DNA of 64,000 nucleotides from Saussurea involucrata (taxonomy: Eukaryota; Streptophyta; Magnoliopsida; Asterales; Asteraceae). The notes beneath the pieces were generated by a model. That model did no database searches, was not told the origin of the DNA, and saw only the letters and a list, made by a program, of their open reading frames with translations. Numbering within the stretch: the stretch's first letter is position 1; each line of letters starts with the position of its first letter. The position numbers were made by a program, and so were the translations under genes. Where the stretch lies: the NCBI GenBank assembly GCA_033807775.1, contig CM066313.1, forward strand, positions 61,054,484 to 61,118,483, written 5' to 3'. Shown here one piece after another: positions 36,340 through 48,154 of this stretch.

Positions 36340-37294
36340 TGTTGGGTCACTTAAAGATTTGAAGATGACCTCAGTCTCTCAATTTTACACAGTTCATACT
36401 TAGAATAATTTTAGGTTCTTTACAAGCAGCTTAATTATATAAAAATGTTCGGTGAAGTCGAAGATCAACCGAAGAAACAAAGTAGAAGTATATCTTCAAA
36501 GCGGATTGAAGATAGACTTCTCAACCAAAGATTAAGCTGCTACTTGAAGACTTTTCCTAAAGTCTTAGGCCAGTTCACTTGAAGTTTTTGAAGAAGATGA
36601 AATGTTAGGCAAAGTTAGGCAAGACTTTGTAGAACATGAAATGTTAGGCAAAGTTAGGCAAGACTTTGAAGAACATGAAATGTTAGGCAAAGTTAGGCAA
36701 GACTTTGAAGAACATGAAATGTTAGGCAAAGTTAGGCAAGATTTTGAAGAAGATGAAATGTTAGGCAAGATTTTGAAGAAGCAAAATTTTGAAGAAGATG
36801 AAATGTTAGGCAAGATTTTGAAGAAGCAAAATTTTGAAGAAGATGAAATGTTAGGCAAGATTTTGAAGAAGCAAAACTTTGAAGAAGATCAAAATCTTGA
36901 AGACATGTTAGGCATATCTTCGGCAAGATCTTTGAAGAAGATAACATGTATCCTTGAAGACCATATCTTCGGCAAGATCTTTGAAGAAGATAACATGTTA
37001 GGAAAATTCCTTGAAGACATGTTAGGAACATCTTCGGCAAAGAAATTTTAGCAGGTATATTAACTTTATCTGCAGAATATATTCAGGATATCTTGCATTG
37101 GCAGAGACATCATTCTAAGATCAGAAAAAGGTTCTTTGGACTTCTTATCTTCTTCAAGAAACATCAGCTTCAACAAGCAGGTCAACGCTTGAAGACAAAA
37201 GTGAAAAGACAAAATCACTTTTCAGAAGACTGCTTTCGTTCTGCCTTCCAAGCCCTCCTTGACAAGTGTCCATTGCATTTATTGCATGAAGCAC
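36340..37294 (+). repeat. Inner LTR 2, truncated
   Basis: It starts TGTTGGGTCAC after a polypurine tract and breaks off at GAAGCAC, immediately before where TATAAAAGG begins in the other copies. It shares with LTR 4 the variants TTTGTAGAACATG, GAAGCAC and TTGGCAGAG. It is joined through AAA to outer-element sequence. Confidence 0.9.
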
Positions 37295-37297
37295 AAA

Positions 37298-39558
37298 GAA
37301 AATTCTTCCCTTATTTTTTTTCTTGGTATCAGAGCTAGATCCTACAGCCCTGGTTCCACCGCCGAGCTCCACTCACAAACCTTCGGCTCTCTGGTCTCCT
37401 TCCAGAGCGTCTCCATAATGTCTTCCCTCATCAATTCTTCAACCATTGCCATGGCTATCACCTGCAAACTGACCCGCACCAACTTCTTTCTATGGAAGGC
37501 ACAAGTCGTTCCCATCTTACGAGGTGTCCAGCTCTCCGGGTATCTCGATGGCACCACACCAATCCCTGCTGCCACGGTGACCGTGGGAACCGGCACTGAT
37601 GCAAGGCAGAATCCTAACCCTGCCCGTAATACATGGGTCATCCAAGATCAGGCCATCATTGGTGGTCTCCTGTCCTCCATGACGGAGGATGTTCTTTCTC
37701 AACTCACCCGTTGCATCGACACGTCCGGCCAGTTGTGGACATCACTCCACACCATGTTCTCCGCTCAGCATCACGGGAACTCCATCCAGATCCGCACGCA
37801 GCTCTCAACCACGAGGAAGGGTGACATGAGCGCGTCGAAATACTACCTGAAGATGACGGGATTTGCCGATACTATGGCAAATATTGGCCATCCCATGTCC
37901 GATGAAGAGGTGATCGGCTATATACTAGCTGGTTTGGGGCCGGGCCACGATGATCTCTTCACCGCCATCACCGTGCTAAGCAATCAGCGCGCTGTGACCC
38001 TTTCGGAGTTCTACTCCTACCTGATTGCCCATGAAGCCCAAGCCGCCTCGATGAGCGGCACCGCAGAGTTCATCTCATCCGCCAACAATGTCACGCGCCA
38101 AGACTCTAATGCTCCTCGTCGCAACAACGGAAACAACGGGTCCAACACCTCCATCAACAACCAACGGAATAACTACCGCAACGGTGGCACTGGTAGTCGC
38201 GGACGTGGTCGCGGACGTGGCAGGAACAACGGTGGCTCACACTGCCAAGTGTGTGGCATTCCGGGCCACATCGCATTAAATTGTCGCAACAGGTTCAATC
38301 ACGCGTACCAGGCAGAGGAGTATCGTGGTGGCAATAGCGCGACCACGGGAGGCTACAACACCGAAACAAACTGGTATATTGATACCGGTGCAACGGATCA
38401 TCTCACAAGTGATCTTGATCGGCTGTCCATCCAGGAGCGTTACCACGGCAAAGATTAGGTGCAAGTGGCCAACGGAGCAGGTTTGCATATTTCCCATATT
38501 GGTCATTCTATAATTCCCGGTGTAGATCGACCCCTTGCCCTTAAAAATATCTTGCATGTTCCTAATATCAATAAGCATCTTCTTTCCGCTCCTAAACTTG
38601 TCTCCGAAAACAATGTCTTCATTGAATTTCACGCTAATGCTTTCTTTGTTAAGGACAAGGCTACGAAGAAAACTCTTCTACTCGGTAAAAGCAAAAGAGG
38701 TCTCTATCCAGTGCCGATAGGTCGCTTCTCCTCCACCACTCCTCATCATGCTTCGTCCGGTGTTAAGGTGTCTTCATCGCAATGGCATCGACGTCTTGGC
38801 CATCCTACTTCAACAATTGTTAGGTCTATTTTGAAGTCAAATAAATTAGGTTACTCTTTTGATAATGAGTCATCTGTTTGTGATGCATGTCAGCGTGAAA
38901 AAAGTCATCAACTTCCCTATAATAATTATGTTCGTGTTACTTCATCTCCACTTGAGCTTGTTCACACCGATGTTTGGGGGCCTGCTCAAGTGTCTAGTGG
39001 AGGCTTTAAGTATTATGTCAGTTTTTTGGATGATTATAGTCGGTATACTTGGATCTACCTTATTAAAAATAAATCTGATGTTGAAAAATCTTTTACAATT
39101 TCCAAAATCACGTTGAACGTCTTTTGAATGCTAAAATTCACACTGTACAATCTGATTGGGGAGGTGAGTACCACCGACTTCATAAATATTTCCAGCGCTC
39201 GGGTATTTCTCACCGTGTGTCATGTCCTCATACATCGCAACAGAATGGAATGGTTGAATGGAAACATCGTCATATCGTTGAAACAGGCTTGGCACTCCTA
39301 GCGCATTCCTCTCTCCCTCTACGATTTTGGGTCGAGGCCTTCTTGACAGCTTGTTATCTCATAAATCGCATGCCTAGTCGTACCCTAAATAACTCTACAC
39401 CCATCACACGCCTCCTCAACATAACCCCTGATTATTCTTTTCTTCGTACCTTCGGATGTGCATGCTGGCCAAGCCGTCGCAAATACAACTCCCAAAAACT
39501 TGACTTTCGGTCCAAACTATGCGTCTTCCTAGGATACAGTTCCATGCACAAGGGGTAT
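37298..39558 (+). pseudogene. Outer Copia gag-protease-integrase, copy 2 (duplicated)
   Basis: Near-identical to 29713-31974, starting inside the outer LTR. It has the canonical primer-binding site (37323), ATG at 37418, Gag, the CCHC knuckle and protease with the same in-frame TAG (38456-38458). The integrase has an additional 1-base deletion in an A-run at about 39082-39088, which copy 1 lacks; the frame is regained from 39124. Substitutions against copy 1 are few, for example CKLTRTN for CILTRTN. It ends with the same GGTAT (39554-39558) before LTR 3. It is not an independent insertion: left and right contexts repeat those of copy 1. Confidence 0.9.
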
Positions 39559-40817
39559 TGTTGGGTCACTTAAAGATTTGAAGATGACCCCAGTCTCTCT
39601 ATTTTACACAGTTCATACTTAGAATAATTTTAGGTTCTTTACAAGCAGCTTAATTATATAAAAATGTTCGGTGAAGTCGAAGATCAACCGAAGAAACAAA
39701 GTAGAAGTATATCTTCAAAGCGGATTGAAGATAGACTTCTCAACCAAAGATTAAGCTGCTACTTGAAGACTTTTCCTAAAGTCTTAGGCCAGTTCACTTG
39801 AAGTTTTTGAAGAAGATGAAATGTTAGGCAAAGTTAGGCAAGACTTTGAAGAACATGAAATGTTAGGCAAAGTTAGGCAAGACTTTGAAGAACATGAAAT
39901 GTTAGGCAAAGTTAGGCAAGATTTTGAAGAAGATGAAATGTTAGGCAAGATTTTGAAGAAGCAAAATTTTGAAGAAGATGAAATGTTAGGCAAGATTTTG
40001 AAGAAACAAAATTTTGAAGAAGATGAAATGTCAGGCAAGATTTTGAAGAAGCAAAACTTTGAAGAAGATCAAAATCTTGAAGACATGTTAGGCATATCTT
40101 CGGCAAGATCTTTGAAGAAGATAACATGTATCCTTGAAGACCATATATTCGGAAAGATCTTTGAAGAAGATAACATGTTAGGCAAATTCCTTGAAGACAT
40201 GTTAGGAACATCTTCGGCAAAGAAGTCTTCGGCAAAGAAATTTTAGCAGGTATATTAACTTTATCTGCAGAATATATTCAGGATATCTTGCATTGACAGA
40301 GACATCATCCTAAGATCAGAAAAAGGTTCTTTGGACTTCTTATCTTCTTCAAGAAACATCAGCTTCAACAAGCAGGTCAACGCTTGAAGACAAAAGTGAA
40401 AAGACAAAATCACTTTTCAGAAGACTGCTTCCGTTCTGCCTTCCAAGCCCTCCTTGACAAGTGTCCATTGCATTTATTGCATGAGGCACTATAAAAGGAG
40501 ATCATCTTCATCCTTGCAACTCACCAGTTTACAGACTCTCAAAAAGCTTTCAAGTGCTGGCATTACTCTCTCTCAGAAGTTCATTTGTGTTCTAAGTGTT
40601 TTACAATTGTTCTTCATTCTCTGTGTGTTTGTGTGTAAGATTGTTTGAACTGATTTATCTGTTCTGTTCCGCAACAATCTTTAAGTTTTCTATGTGTAAT
40701 TCTTATTTGAAGTTTTCAATAAAAGAATTAAATTAAGTGAAAAATTTTGTGTATTGTATTCAACCCCCCCTTCTACAATACTTGTTTACCATTGCTACTC
40801 AATAGCTGGGACCAACA
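39559..40817 (+). repeat. Inner LTR 3
   Basis: 1259 bp. It is like LTR 1 but with one 42-bp unit fewer (3+3) and a 12-bp duplication adding one TCTTCGGCAAAG near 40222. TATAAAAGG is at 40490-40498. Confidence 0.9.
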
Positions 40818-40863
40818 AGTGGTATCAGAGTAGGTCAGTTTAATCTAATAAACTTGATCTGCT

Positions 40864-42234
40864 ATGGCTTCATCTTCTTCTTTAAACAATGTTTCTTCTC
40901 AAAACTCTAATGCTGGATCATACGACAATGGCTCCATAGCCAAACCACCAAAGTTTAACCACAATAACTTCTCTTTGTGGAAAAGTCGTATGATGCTCTT
41001 CCTTGAAGGAGTTGACAGCAGATATCCTACCATACTCAATGAAGGACCTCTTGTCCCAAGAGTTTGGGATCGTTATAATGCCAAAAATAAACATGAGGAT
41101 GGTGATGAGTCTTCTTCTGAGGAAGAACGAACACCTGCTACTGGGAGATACATTGTAAAGGACCCCAGTAAGTACAATGATAAAGATAAACGTCTTGTAG
41201 CTCTTGACACTAAAGTCAGAGCCATCATTGCCCTCTCTTTGCCTGATGAGGTTTATCATTCTCTTGTAAATTTTTCTACTGCTAAGGAAATGTGGTCTAC
41301 ACTGTGTGTTCTTTATGAAGGTACGCCTGAAGTGAAAAAGAGCAAAAAGATTGCTCTTGTTAGAAAATATGAACTCTTCTCTTATGAAAAAGGAGAATCT
41401 CTTTCAGGCTACTATAATCGCTTTAACAGTCTTCTCAATGATCTTAAATTGTTGGGTCGCATGTATGATAATGAGGAAGTCCTGTGCAAGTTTATGGATT
41501 GTCTTCCTGATTTTTGGGAAAACATCTGTACTTGTATAAAGACAACCAAGGATCTTGATCACATGCCTCTCACTGCTCTTTATGGAACTCTCTTCAACTA
41601 TGAGCAGACTAAGCTGCAAAGGAAGTCTGTCATCACAGATATAAAGAGCTCTTCCCTAGCTCTCTTAAGTGACTCTTCCAAAAGAACTATGTGTACTCCA
41701 AGAATCACCTACCCATCTGACTCTGACCATAATAGTCAAGGAGATTACAATGAGCATTCAGAAGCATATCTTAGTGATGATGATGAATGTGAGGAAACTT
41801 CAGTTGACAAATTATCATATGAAATGGCCAGGATGGATGGGTATTCTAAATCCAAATCTCACTTTTCTTCTGAAAAATCTAAGTTTAGTCGAAAACCCTC
41901 ATCTTCTCTCTCCAAACACTCCTCCTCAGACAAATCAAATGAGGAATGTTTTAACTGTGGTAAAAAGGGTCATTTTTCCTCTGAGTGCAGGAGTAAACGT
42001 TTTGAAAAACCCAGAACTTCTTCCTCAGGCCGATATTCTTCAAAACCGGGAAGATCCAAATATGATTCTGACCGGGCTGAAAGATACAAAGAAAAATACA
42101 AGAGAGAAAAGGAAAGATATGAAAGGCTAGTCAGAAAGGCAAAGGGTCTGCCTGATAAAACTCATGATCTGGCAGATGAACCCACATCTGAAAGCGAGAA
42201 GGACATCTCAAACGTGTGCTTCATGGCCAGATAA
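40864..42234 (+). CDS. Gag of inner element, copy 2
   Basis: 456 residues, identical in layout to the ORF at 33310-34683 and apparently differing only by loss of one codon in an Asp-rich run (LSDDDECEE versus LSDADDECEE). The UBN2 Gag domain, Ser-rich stretch, CCHC knuckle and basic tail are all present. The near identity dates the tandem duplication as recent compared with the divergence between the inner 5' and 3' LTRs. Confidence 0.9.
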   Translation: MASSSSLNNVSSQNSNAGSYDNGSIAKPPKFNHNNFSLWKSRMMLFLEGVDSRYPTILNEGPLVPRVWDRYNAKNKHEDGDESSSEEERTPATGRYIVKDPSKYNDKDKRLVALDTKVRAIIALSLPDEVYHSLVNFSTAKEMWSTLCVLYEGTPEVKKSKKIALVRKYELFSYEKGESLSGYYNRFNSLLNDLKLLGRMYDNEEVLCKFMDCLPDFWENICTCIKTTKDLDHMPLTALYGTLFNYEQTKLQRKSVITDIKSSSLALLSDSSKRTMCTPRITYPSDSDHNSQGDYNEHSEAYLSDDDECEETSVDKLSYEMARMDGYSKSKSHFSSEKSKFSRKPSSSLSKHSSSDKSNEECFNCGKKGHFSSECRSKRFEKPRTSSSGRYSSKPGRSKYDSDRAERYKEKYKREKERYERLVRKAKGLPDKTHDLADEPTSESEKDISNVCFMAR

Positions 42235-43889
42235 ATGACAAGGATGATCCAGAAGGTCACACCCTCTCAACTGCTCTAGTACCAGCTAAGTGCTTCTCAT
42301 CTTCTTCACAGATGTCTTTACTTCTAATCCTCACCCTTCTTGTTCCATTCAAACACTCTACCTCCATTTTCTTAAAAAACACCCTTCCCATTATTACCTG
42401 CTAGTTCAATCTCCCTCACCTTCTCTCAACGCTTATCACTACCCTTCTTAACTATACACTCTAACCCTCTCACCTTTTCTACCTGACCTCTCACTATCAT
42501 TTCCTAAGTCTATCTTTTCTTCATATATCTTACATCTCCACAAGTCCATACTGAACATCAAAGCTCCTCTGATGATGACTCCTCTTCAAGTCTACCACCT
42601 TCTGGAGATCCTATCATTAACATACTGCCATCATCCCCTCCTACATCTTTCAGGTATTTTCCTCATCCTAACTTCTTTCTTGCCTACCGACTTTGCCTAC
42701 AGACTTTTCTCTCCTATTCTTCTCTTTTCCCATACCTTTTACCAACTTCCCTAACTTCCCATCATACCTTCCACCCTACCTCCCTCCTCCATCCCACTAA
42801 ATATTCACGCTCACCAAATATTTCCTTCTCTCCCTTCTATGTGAATCTTTTGTCTTTTATAAAACCCAAAGAAATTTGAAAAAGGCTTGGCCGATCCATG
42901 TTGGGTCACTGTAATGAAAGAAGAACTCTCTAAATTTGAAAGAGGTCTATGTGAAACAACCTTGAAGATCACTCTTGAAGATGCTTGAAGATCTACTTGA
43001 AGATGCCTTGAAGATCTACACTTGAAAATGGCTTGAAGATCTATATTTGAAGACTACACTTGAAGATTGAAGATGACTTCAAGATTTCTCCCACAATCTT
43101 CAGAAGATAAATCGTTTCCATCATCTTCAAAAAAAAAAAATTTGCCGAACTTCTGCCGAATTTCTTCAAAAAATTTTTTTTTGCCGAACTTCTTCAAAAA
43201 AAAAAAAAAAATTTTTTTGCCGAACTTCTGCCGAATTTCTTGAAAAAAAATAATCTTGTGTACTTGCCGATTTCCCAATTTTTTTCTTAGTGTTTTTCAA
43301 CGTTGGCCACTGAGGGGGAGAATTAATCTGAGGGGGAGCAACATCAATCCTACTACTCATATCCAGCGTCCAACTCGAAAATAAGGAAATCGGCGGACCG
43401 GTTAAGGGGGAGCACATCAGTTCGGGCGGATCTAACTGAGGGGGAGGAACACAAAGATCAGCTGGACTAACTGAGGGGGAGCAAAACAAAGACAAGGATG
43501 ATGATGCTGAATGAAGAGCTGAAGGTGCCAAGAGAAAGAAAGAAGATGCAAGAGATGGACAGAATGGGTTTGTCTCCCAACACATCAACGGGTTGCTGAT
43601 CAAAATGAAGAATCCTCAAGCCAGATACAAGTTTCAACTCGCCCATACAAGTACATATTTGTTTTGTTCATAGTGTTTATAGTTCTTTCCTTTTTCTTTC
43701 ATTTGTTTGTACAATATACTTTACCATTTCTTTTTACTTGTAAATGTCAGATATATTAAAAAAAAAAAATCCAAAAAGAATGGACTGTGTGAAAAGAACC
43801 CAAAAGAGTAAACAAGGGTCAAAAATGAATTATTCAGTGTTTACCTCTCAGATTCTAAGTATGGATGTCATCCTCAAATAGGGGGAGAT
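42235..43889 (+). other. Non-coding 3' region of inner element, copy 2
   Basis: This repeats 34684-36339: C/T-rich stretch, CTTGAAGAT run (about 42960-43075), A/T runs with TTGCCGAACTTC, the GAGGGGGAG boxes (43311-43480) and the polypurine tract at 43879-43889. No gene is seen. Confidence 0.85.
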
Positions 43890-45217
43890 TGTTGGGTCAC
43901 TTAAAGATTTGAAGATGACCTCAGTCTCTCAATTTTACACAGTTCATACTTAGAATAATTTTAGGTTCTTTACAAGCAGCTTAATTATATAAAAATGTTC
44001 GGTGAAGTCGAAGATCAACCGAAGAAACAAAGTAGAAGTATATCTTCAAAGCGGATTGAAGATAGACTTCTCAACCAAAGATTAAGCTGCTACTTGAAGA
44101 CTTTTCCTAAAGTCTTAGGCCAGTTCACTTGAAGTTTTTGAAGAAGATGAAATGTTAGGCAAAGTTAGGCAAGACTTTGTAGAACATGAAATGTTAGGCA
44201 AAGTTAGGCAAGACTTTGAAGAACATGAAATGTTAGGCAAAGTTAGGCAAGACTTTGAAGAACATGAAATGTTAGGCAAAGTTAGGCAAGATTTTGAAGA
44301 AGATGAAATGTTAGGCAAGATTTTGAAGAAGCAAATATTTGAAGAAGATGAAATGTTAGACAAGATTTTGAAGAAGCAAAATTTTGAAGAAGATGAAATG
44401 TTAGGCAAGATTTTGAAGAAGCAAAATTTTGAAGAAGATGAAATGTTAGGCAAGATTTTGAAGAAGCAAAACTTTGAAGAAGATCAAAATCTTGAAGACA
44501 TGTTAGGCATATCTTCGGCAAGATCTTTGAAGAAGATAACATGTATCCTTGAAGACCATATCTTCGGCAAGATCTTTGAAGAAGATAACATGTTAGGAAA
44601 ATTCCTTGAAGACATGTTAGGAACATCTTCGGCAAAGAAATTTTAGCAGGTATATTAACTTTATCTGCAGAATATATTCAGGATATCTTGCATTGGCAGA
44701 GACATCATCCTAAGATCAGAAAAAGGTTCTTTGGACTTCTTATCTTCTTCAAGAAACATCAGCTTCAACAAGCAGGTCAACGCTTGAAGACAAAAGTGAA
44801 AAGACAAAATCACTTTTCAGAAGACTGCTTTCGTTCTGCCTTCCAAGCCCTCCTTGACAAGTGTCCATTGCATTTATTGCATGAAGCACTATAAAAGGAG
44901 ATCATCTTCATACTTGCAACTCACCAGTTTACAGACTCTCAAAAAGCTTTCAAGTGCTGGCATTACTCTCTCTCAGAAGTTCATTTGTGTTCTAAGTGTT
45001 TTACAATTGTTCTTCATTCTCTGTGTGTCTGTGTGTAAGATTGTTTGAACTGATTTATCTGTTCTGTTCCGCAACAATCTTTAAGTTTTCTATGTGTAAT
45101 TCTTATTTGAAGTTTTCAATAAAAGAATTAAATTAAGTGAAAAATTTTGTGTATTGTATTCAACCCCCCCTTCTACAATACTTGTTTACCATTGCTACTC
45201 AATAGCTGGGACCAACA
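43890..45217 (+). repeat. Inner LTR 4
   Basis: 1328 bp with 4+4 array units and TATAAAAGG at 44890-44898, ending GGGACCAACA. It is the true 3' LTR, followed by GGTAT and the resumed outer integrase. Confidence 0.9.
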
Positions 45218-47367
45218 GGTATAAGTGTTTGGATAAAAGTACTGGTCGGGTATATATATCACGGGATGTGATTTTTGATGAATCTCGATTCCCTGTTGTG
45301 ACTCCATCCTTATCCGCCACACCACCGTATATGTCTAAAGCCGTTTCTTTTCCCCAATCTGAACCGACAATTGTAAATGATCATATGCGGAATTATGACT
45401 TATCGCTTTTGTTGTCTAACAATTCTGATGCAGCTGCAGCACCACCGCAACCGGCGCCAATACCTACGCCTGTGACTGATGTTGCGCCTGTGACTGATGT
45501 TCCAAGGCCATGCACGATCGACATCCAAGACACATCCATACCTGAACTTGCACCAGCACCTCTTGTGCCTCCTGTGCAGGGTGCGCAAGAACCATCCTCG
45601 ACGGGTGTCGCGTCCCCGTTACAAGTTCCTACAACCGATGATTTTGTGCCCGCATCTGCTGCTGAAGGCGATGCAGCTGCTCCGGTTGTTCATTCTTTGC
45701 CTTCTCCTGGTGTCACTACCCGTGGTCGTGCCAGGAAATCCGTTCCCCAGAAGTTCACTGACGGGACAATTCGGTATGATCCGAACAGACGTGCCTTCTT
45801 CGCCGAGCCTGCCTCTCATCGGCTGGCCCTCTCTGAACCGGCGTGGCGCAGCGCCATGGAGGCTGAGTTCGATGCACTCCAGAAAAACAACACGTGGACC
45901 CTTGTCCCACGGCCGATTGGTGTTAACGTGGTCGGCTGTAAGTGGGTCTTCAAGCTTAAACAACACCCGGATGGATCCATTGACAAGCACAAGGCGCGCT
46001 TGGTCGCTCGTGGTTTTACACAACAATATGGCGTGGATTACCAGGACACTTTCAATCCGGTTGTGAAACCAGCGACAGTTCGACTGATTCTTGCGCTGGT
46101 AGTGTCCCGAGGATGGCATCTTCGGCAGATCGATGTAAGCAACGCTTTCCTTCATGGTTTCTTGGATGAGGAAGTTTATATGCAACAACCTCCAGGATTT
46201 GAGGATTCTCAACGACCTCATTATGTGTGCAAACTCCAGAAGGCGCTCTATGGCCTTAAACAGTCCCCCTGTGCTTGGTTTTCACGACTTAGTGACAAAC
46301 TACATCAGCTTGGTTTTCAGTCTTCCAAGGCCGGCACCTCCCTTTTCTTGTTTCGTCATGGGGACATTACTATCTACATGCTTGTATATGTGGATGATAT
46401 TGTGATTGCCGGCTCTTCTCAACAAGCTGTTGATCAGTTGGTACATGCCTTGTCTTCCACCTTTCCGATCAAGGATCTTGGACGGCTGAATTATTTCTTG
46501 GGGATTGAAGTCGTCTACAATTCAGGGGGAATCACCTTGATGCAGCACAAGTATGCCTCTGACCTTCTTCACCGTGCTCGCATGGAGAATTGCAAGAGCG
46601 TTTCAACCCCCATGTCTATTACGGACAAACTTGCCCGTGATTATGGAACAACTCTTAGTGATGATGATGCTTTCAAGTATAGAAGCATGGTTGGAGGCTT
46701 GCAATATCTTACGTTTACACGGCCAGACATTTCTTTTGCTGTTAACAAAGTATGTCAATACCTTTCAAAACCCACTGATGTCCATTGGGAGGCAGTCAAG
46801 CGCATCTTAAGATATGTAAAAGGCACGGCAACTACAGGGCTTCGCATTCAACAGTCCAGCTCTACACTCTTGAGTGTGTTTACGGACGCTGATTGGGCAG
46901 GTTGCATGGACGATCGCAGGTCTACTGGAGTATTTGCAGTGTTCCTAGGCCCCAATCTGATTTCATGGAGCTCACGCAAGCAGCCCACGGTGTCCCGATC
47001 CAGCACAGAAGCTGAATATAAGGCCTTGGCTAATGGTACAGCAGAAGCTACGTGGGTGCAATCCTTGCTTAAGGAATTGGGCGTTTGGCAGCCGCGACCG
47101 CCAGTATTATGGTGTGATAATCTAGGAGCTACCTATTTAACAGCCAATCCAGTATTCCATGCACGAACGAAGCACATAGAAGTGGATTTTCACTTTGTCA
47201 GTGAGAAGGTGGCATTAGGTGCTCTTGATGTCCGATTTATATCCTCTAGTGACCAGGTAGCCGATGGGTTTACCAAGCCAGCAACTCGCAACATGCTAGA
47301 TCGTCTACGATACAATCTAAACCTTGTCACGGTTAAGATTGAGGGGGAATGTAAACAAGGTAGGTAG
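45218..47367 (+). pseudogene. Outer Copia integrase end, RT and RNase H
   Basis: The outer frame resumes at GGTATAAG and is open to a stop 18 bp inside the 3' LTR. It shows the integrase C-terminus (GRVYISRDVIFDESRFP), a Pro/Ala-rich linker, and RT with WTLVPRP, CKWVFKLKQHPDGS, ARLVARGFTQQYGVDY, QIDVSNAFLHGFLDEEVYMQ, ALYGLKQSPCAWF and the catalytic YVDDIVIAG. RNase H follows with FTDADWAGCMDDRRST, SRSSTEAEYKAL and ARTKHIEVDFHF. No break is seen in about 710 residues. This half is separated from its gag and integrase by the 13.2-kb nested block, so a single polyprotein cannot be made. Confidence 0.9.
47341..47349 (+). other. Outer Copia polypurine tract
   Basis: GAGGGGGAA directly before the TGTAAAC start of the 3' LTR. 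It overlaps the end of the pol frame. Confidence 0.85.
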
Positions 47368-47549
47368 CTATCCTTTAGGCAAGTGTATTATGGCATAATA
47401 GCTTAAATCAAGGAATGATTTGCTGTTTAGATGGTAGGGTCTGATTGATTAGGATCTGTTGTAATCACTACCTTGTACAAAATCATCTATATAAAGAGAA
47501 TGGAACCCACAGGGGAATGTGTGGAAAATTCTTCCCTTATTTTTTTTCT
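47350..47549 (+). repeat. Outer Copia 3' LTR
   Basis: 200 bp and identical to the 5' LTR except for three extra bases (GGCATAATAGC against GGCATAGC). It is followed by TTTAT. Confidence 0.9.
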
Positions 47550-47554
47550 TTTAT

Positions 47555-48154
47555 AGCAGTTACACAACCTGTGCACATGGTATAGAGTAATCCAATACAT
47601 ATTTTCACATGGTATCAAAGCCAATGTCTACCATTCTAGGCTAGGACAATTTGTAACCGCCTGGTCTCCATCGGTAGAGTCCTACATCGACTATACTTTG
47701 ATTACTTCTCCTCAATATATGTTGGAACCCCTTTTCTCCTCAAGCAAGGGCTCCTTTGGAAAGTAATTTAATGGGGGTTTCACATATTCTTTACATTCTT
47801 GCACTTTAACTATATGATTATCATGCAAACACAAACAGAACAGATGTGAATCAAATCGAAACCAAATTTTCCGTTATCTGGTTACTTTGAGGTATTCTCT
47901 TTTCTCTTGGCGCTTCTTCCATCTTATTAAAGCTGCAACATTTGACTTCAAACAATTAGTCATGTGATCATGTCCTCACTCAAAATAGGAGAACATTGCA
48001 TATGAAAATCAATATCACCAATATTTTAAATGATATATTTATTCTTGTTCAAAAAGTCACTACTTAAATATAATGTCAGCAATTTTCTTATTGCAATTGT
48101 GATATGTAGGATAGAGGGAGTAATACATCTGTGTACATGTTTGTGGTGTATCAG
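47555..48154 (+). other. End of CZIB intron 2 with old LTR remnant
   Basis: No gene. CACATGGTATCAAAGCC near 47605 looks like an LTR end followed by a tRNA-Met primer-binding site, so a decayed retrotransposon edge may lie here. The stretch ends with the exon 3 acceptor GTATCAG. Confidence 0.5.

Larger units (their letters stand above)
31975..37294 (+). mobile_element. Gag-only Sirevirus-like LTR element, copy 1 (3' LTR truncated)
   Basis: The element has LTR 31975-33263, primer site 33266-33276, gag, a non-coding 3' region, polypurine tract 36329-36339 and an LTR cut at 37294. No protease, integrase or RT is present, so it depended on a relative for mobility. Ends TGTTGG...CCAACA and the CCCCCCCTTCTAC word near the LTR end match the minus-strand Sirevirus at 57988. 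It sits in the outer integrase after GGTAT. Confidence 0.85.
39559..45217 (+). mobile_element. Gag-only Sirevirus-like LTR element, copy 2 (complete LTRs)
   Basis: LTR 39559-40817, primer site 40820-40830, gag, 3' region, polypurine tract 43879-43889 and LTR 43890-45217. GGTAT flanks it at 39554-39558 and 45218-45222. Sequence and order follow copy 1 almost base for base. Confidence 0.9.
29542..47549 (+). mobile_element. Compound nested Copia element (18 kb)
   Basis: The outer Copia has LTRs at 29542-29738 and 47350-47549 and the target duplication TTTAT at 29537-29541 and 47550-47554. Without insertions it is 4.76 kb, a size and LTR length typical of the Ale/Retrofit lineage (lineage tentative). 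The integrase is interrupted by a gag-only element at GGTAT (31970-31974 and 45218-45222). The block 29713-37294 is repeated in tandem as 37298-44889, with three filler bases (AAA) at the junction. The two outer LTRs differ only by a 3-bp indel, so this copy inserted recently. It lies in the sense direction within CZIB intron 2. Confidence 0.9.

Noticed and set aside
37298..45217. A second, independent insertion of both elements
   Set aside because: Same GGTAT context, shared private variants (including the TAG codon) and a non-LTR joint at 37294-37298 show a tandem duplication.
45400..46405. ORFs of 62-200 residues on both strands in the outer RT region
   Set aside because: They are out-of-frame shadows of the RT frame, which carries all the conserved motifs.
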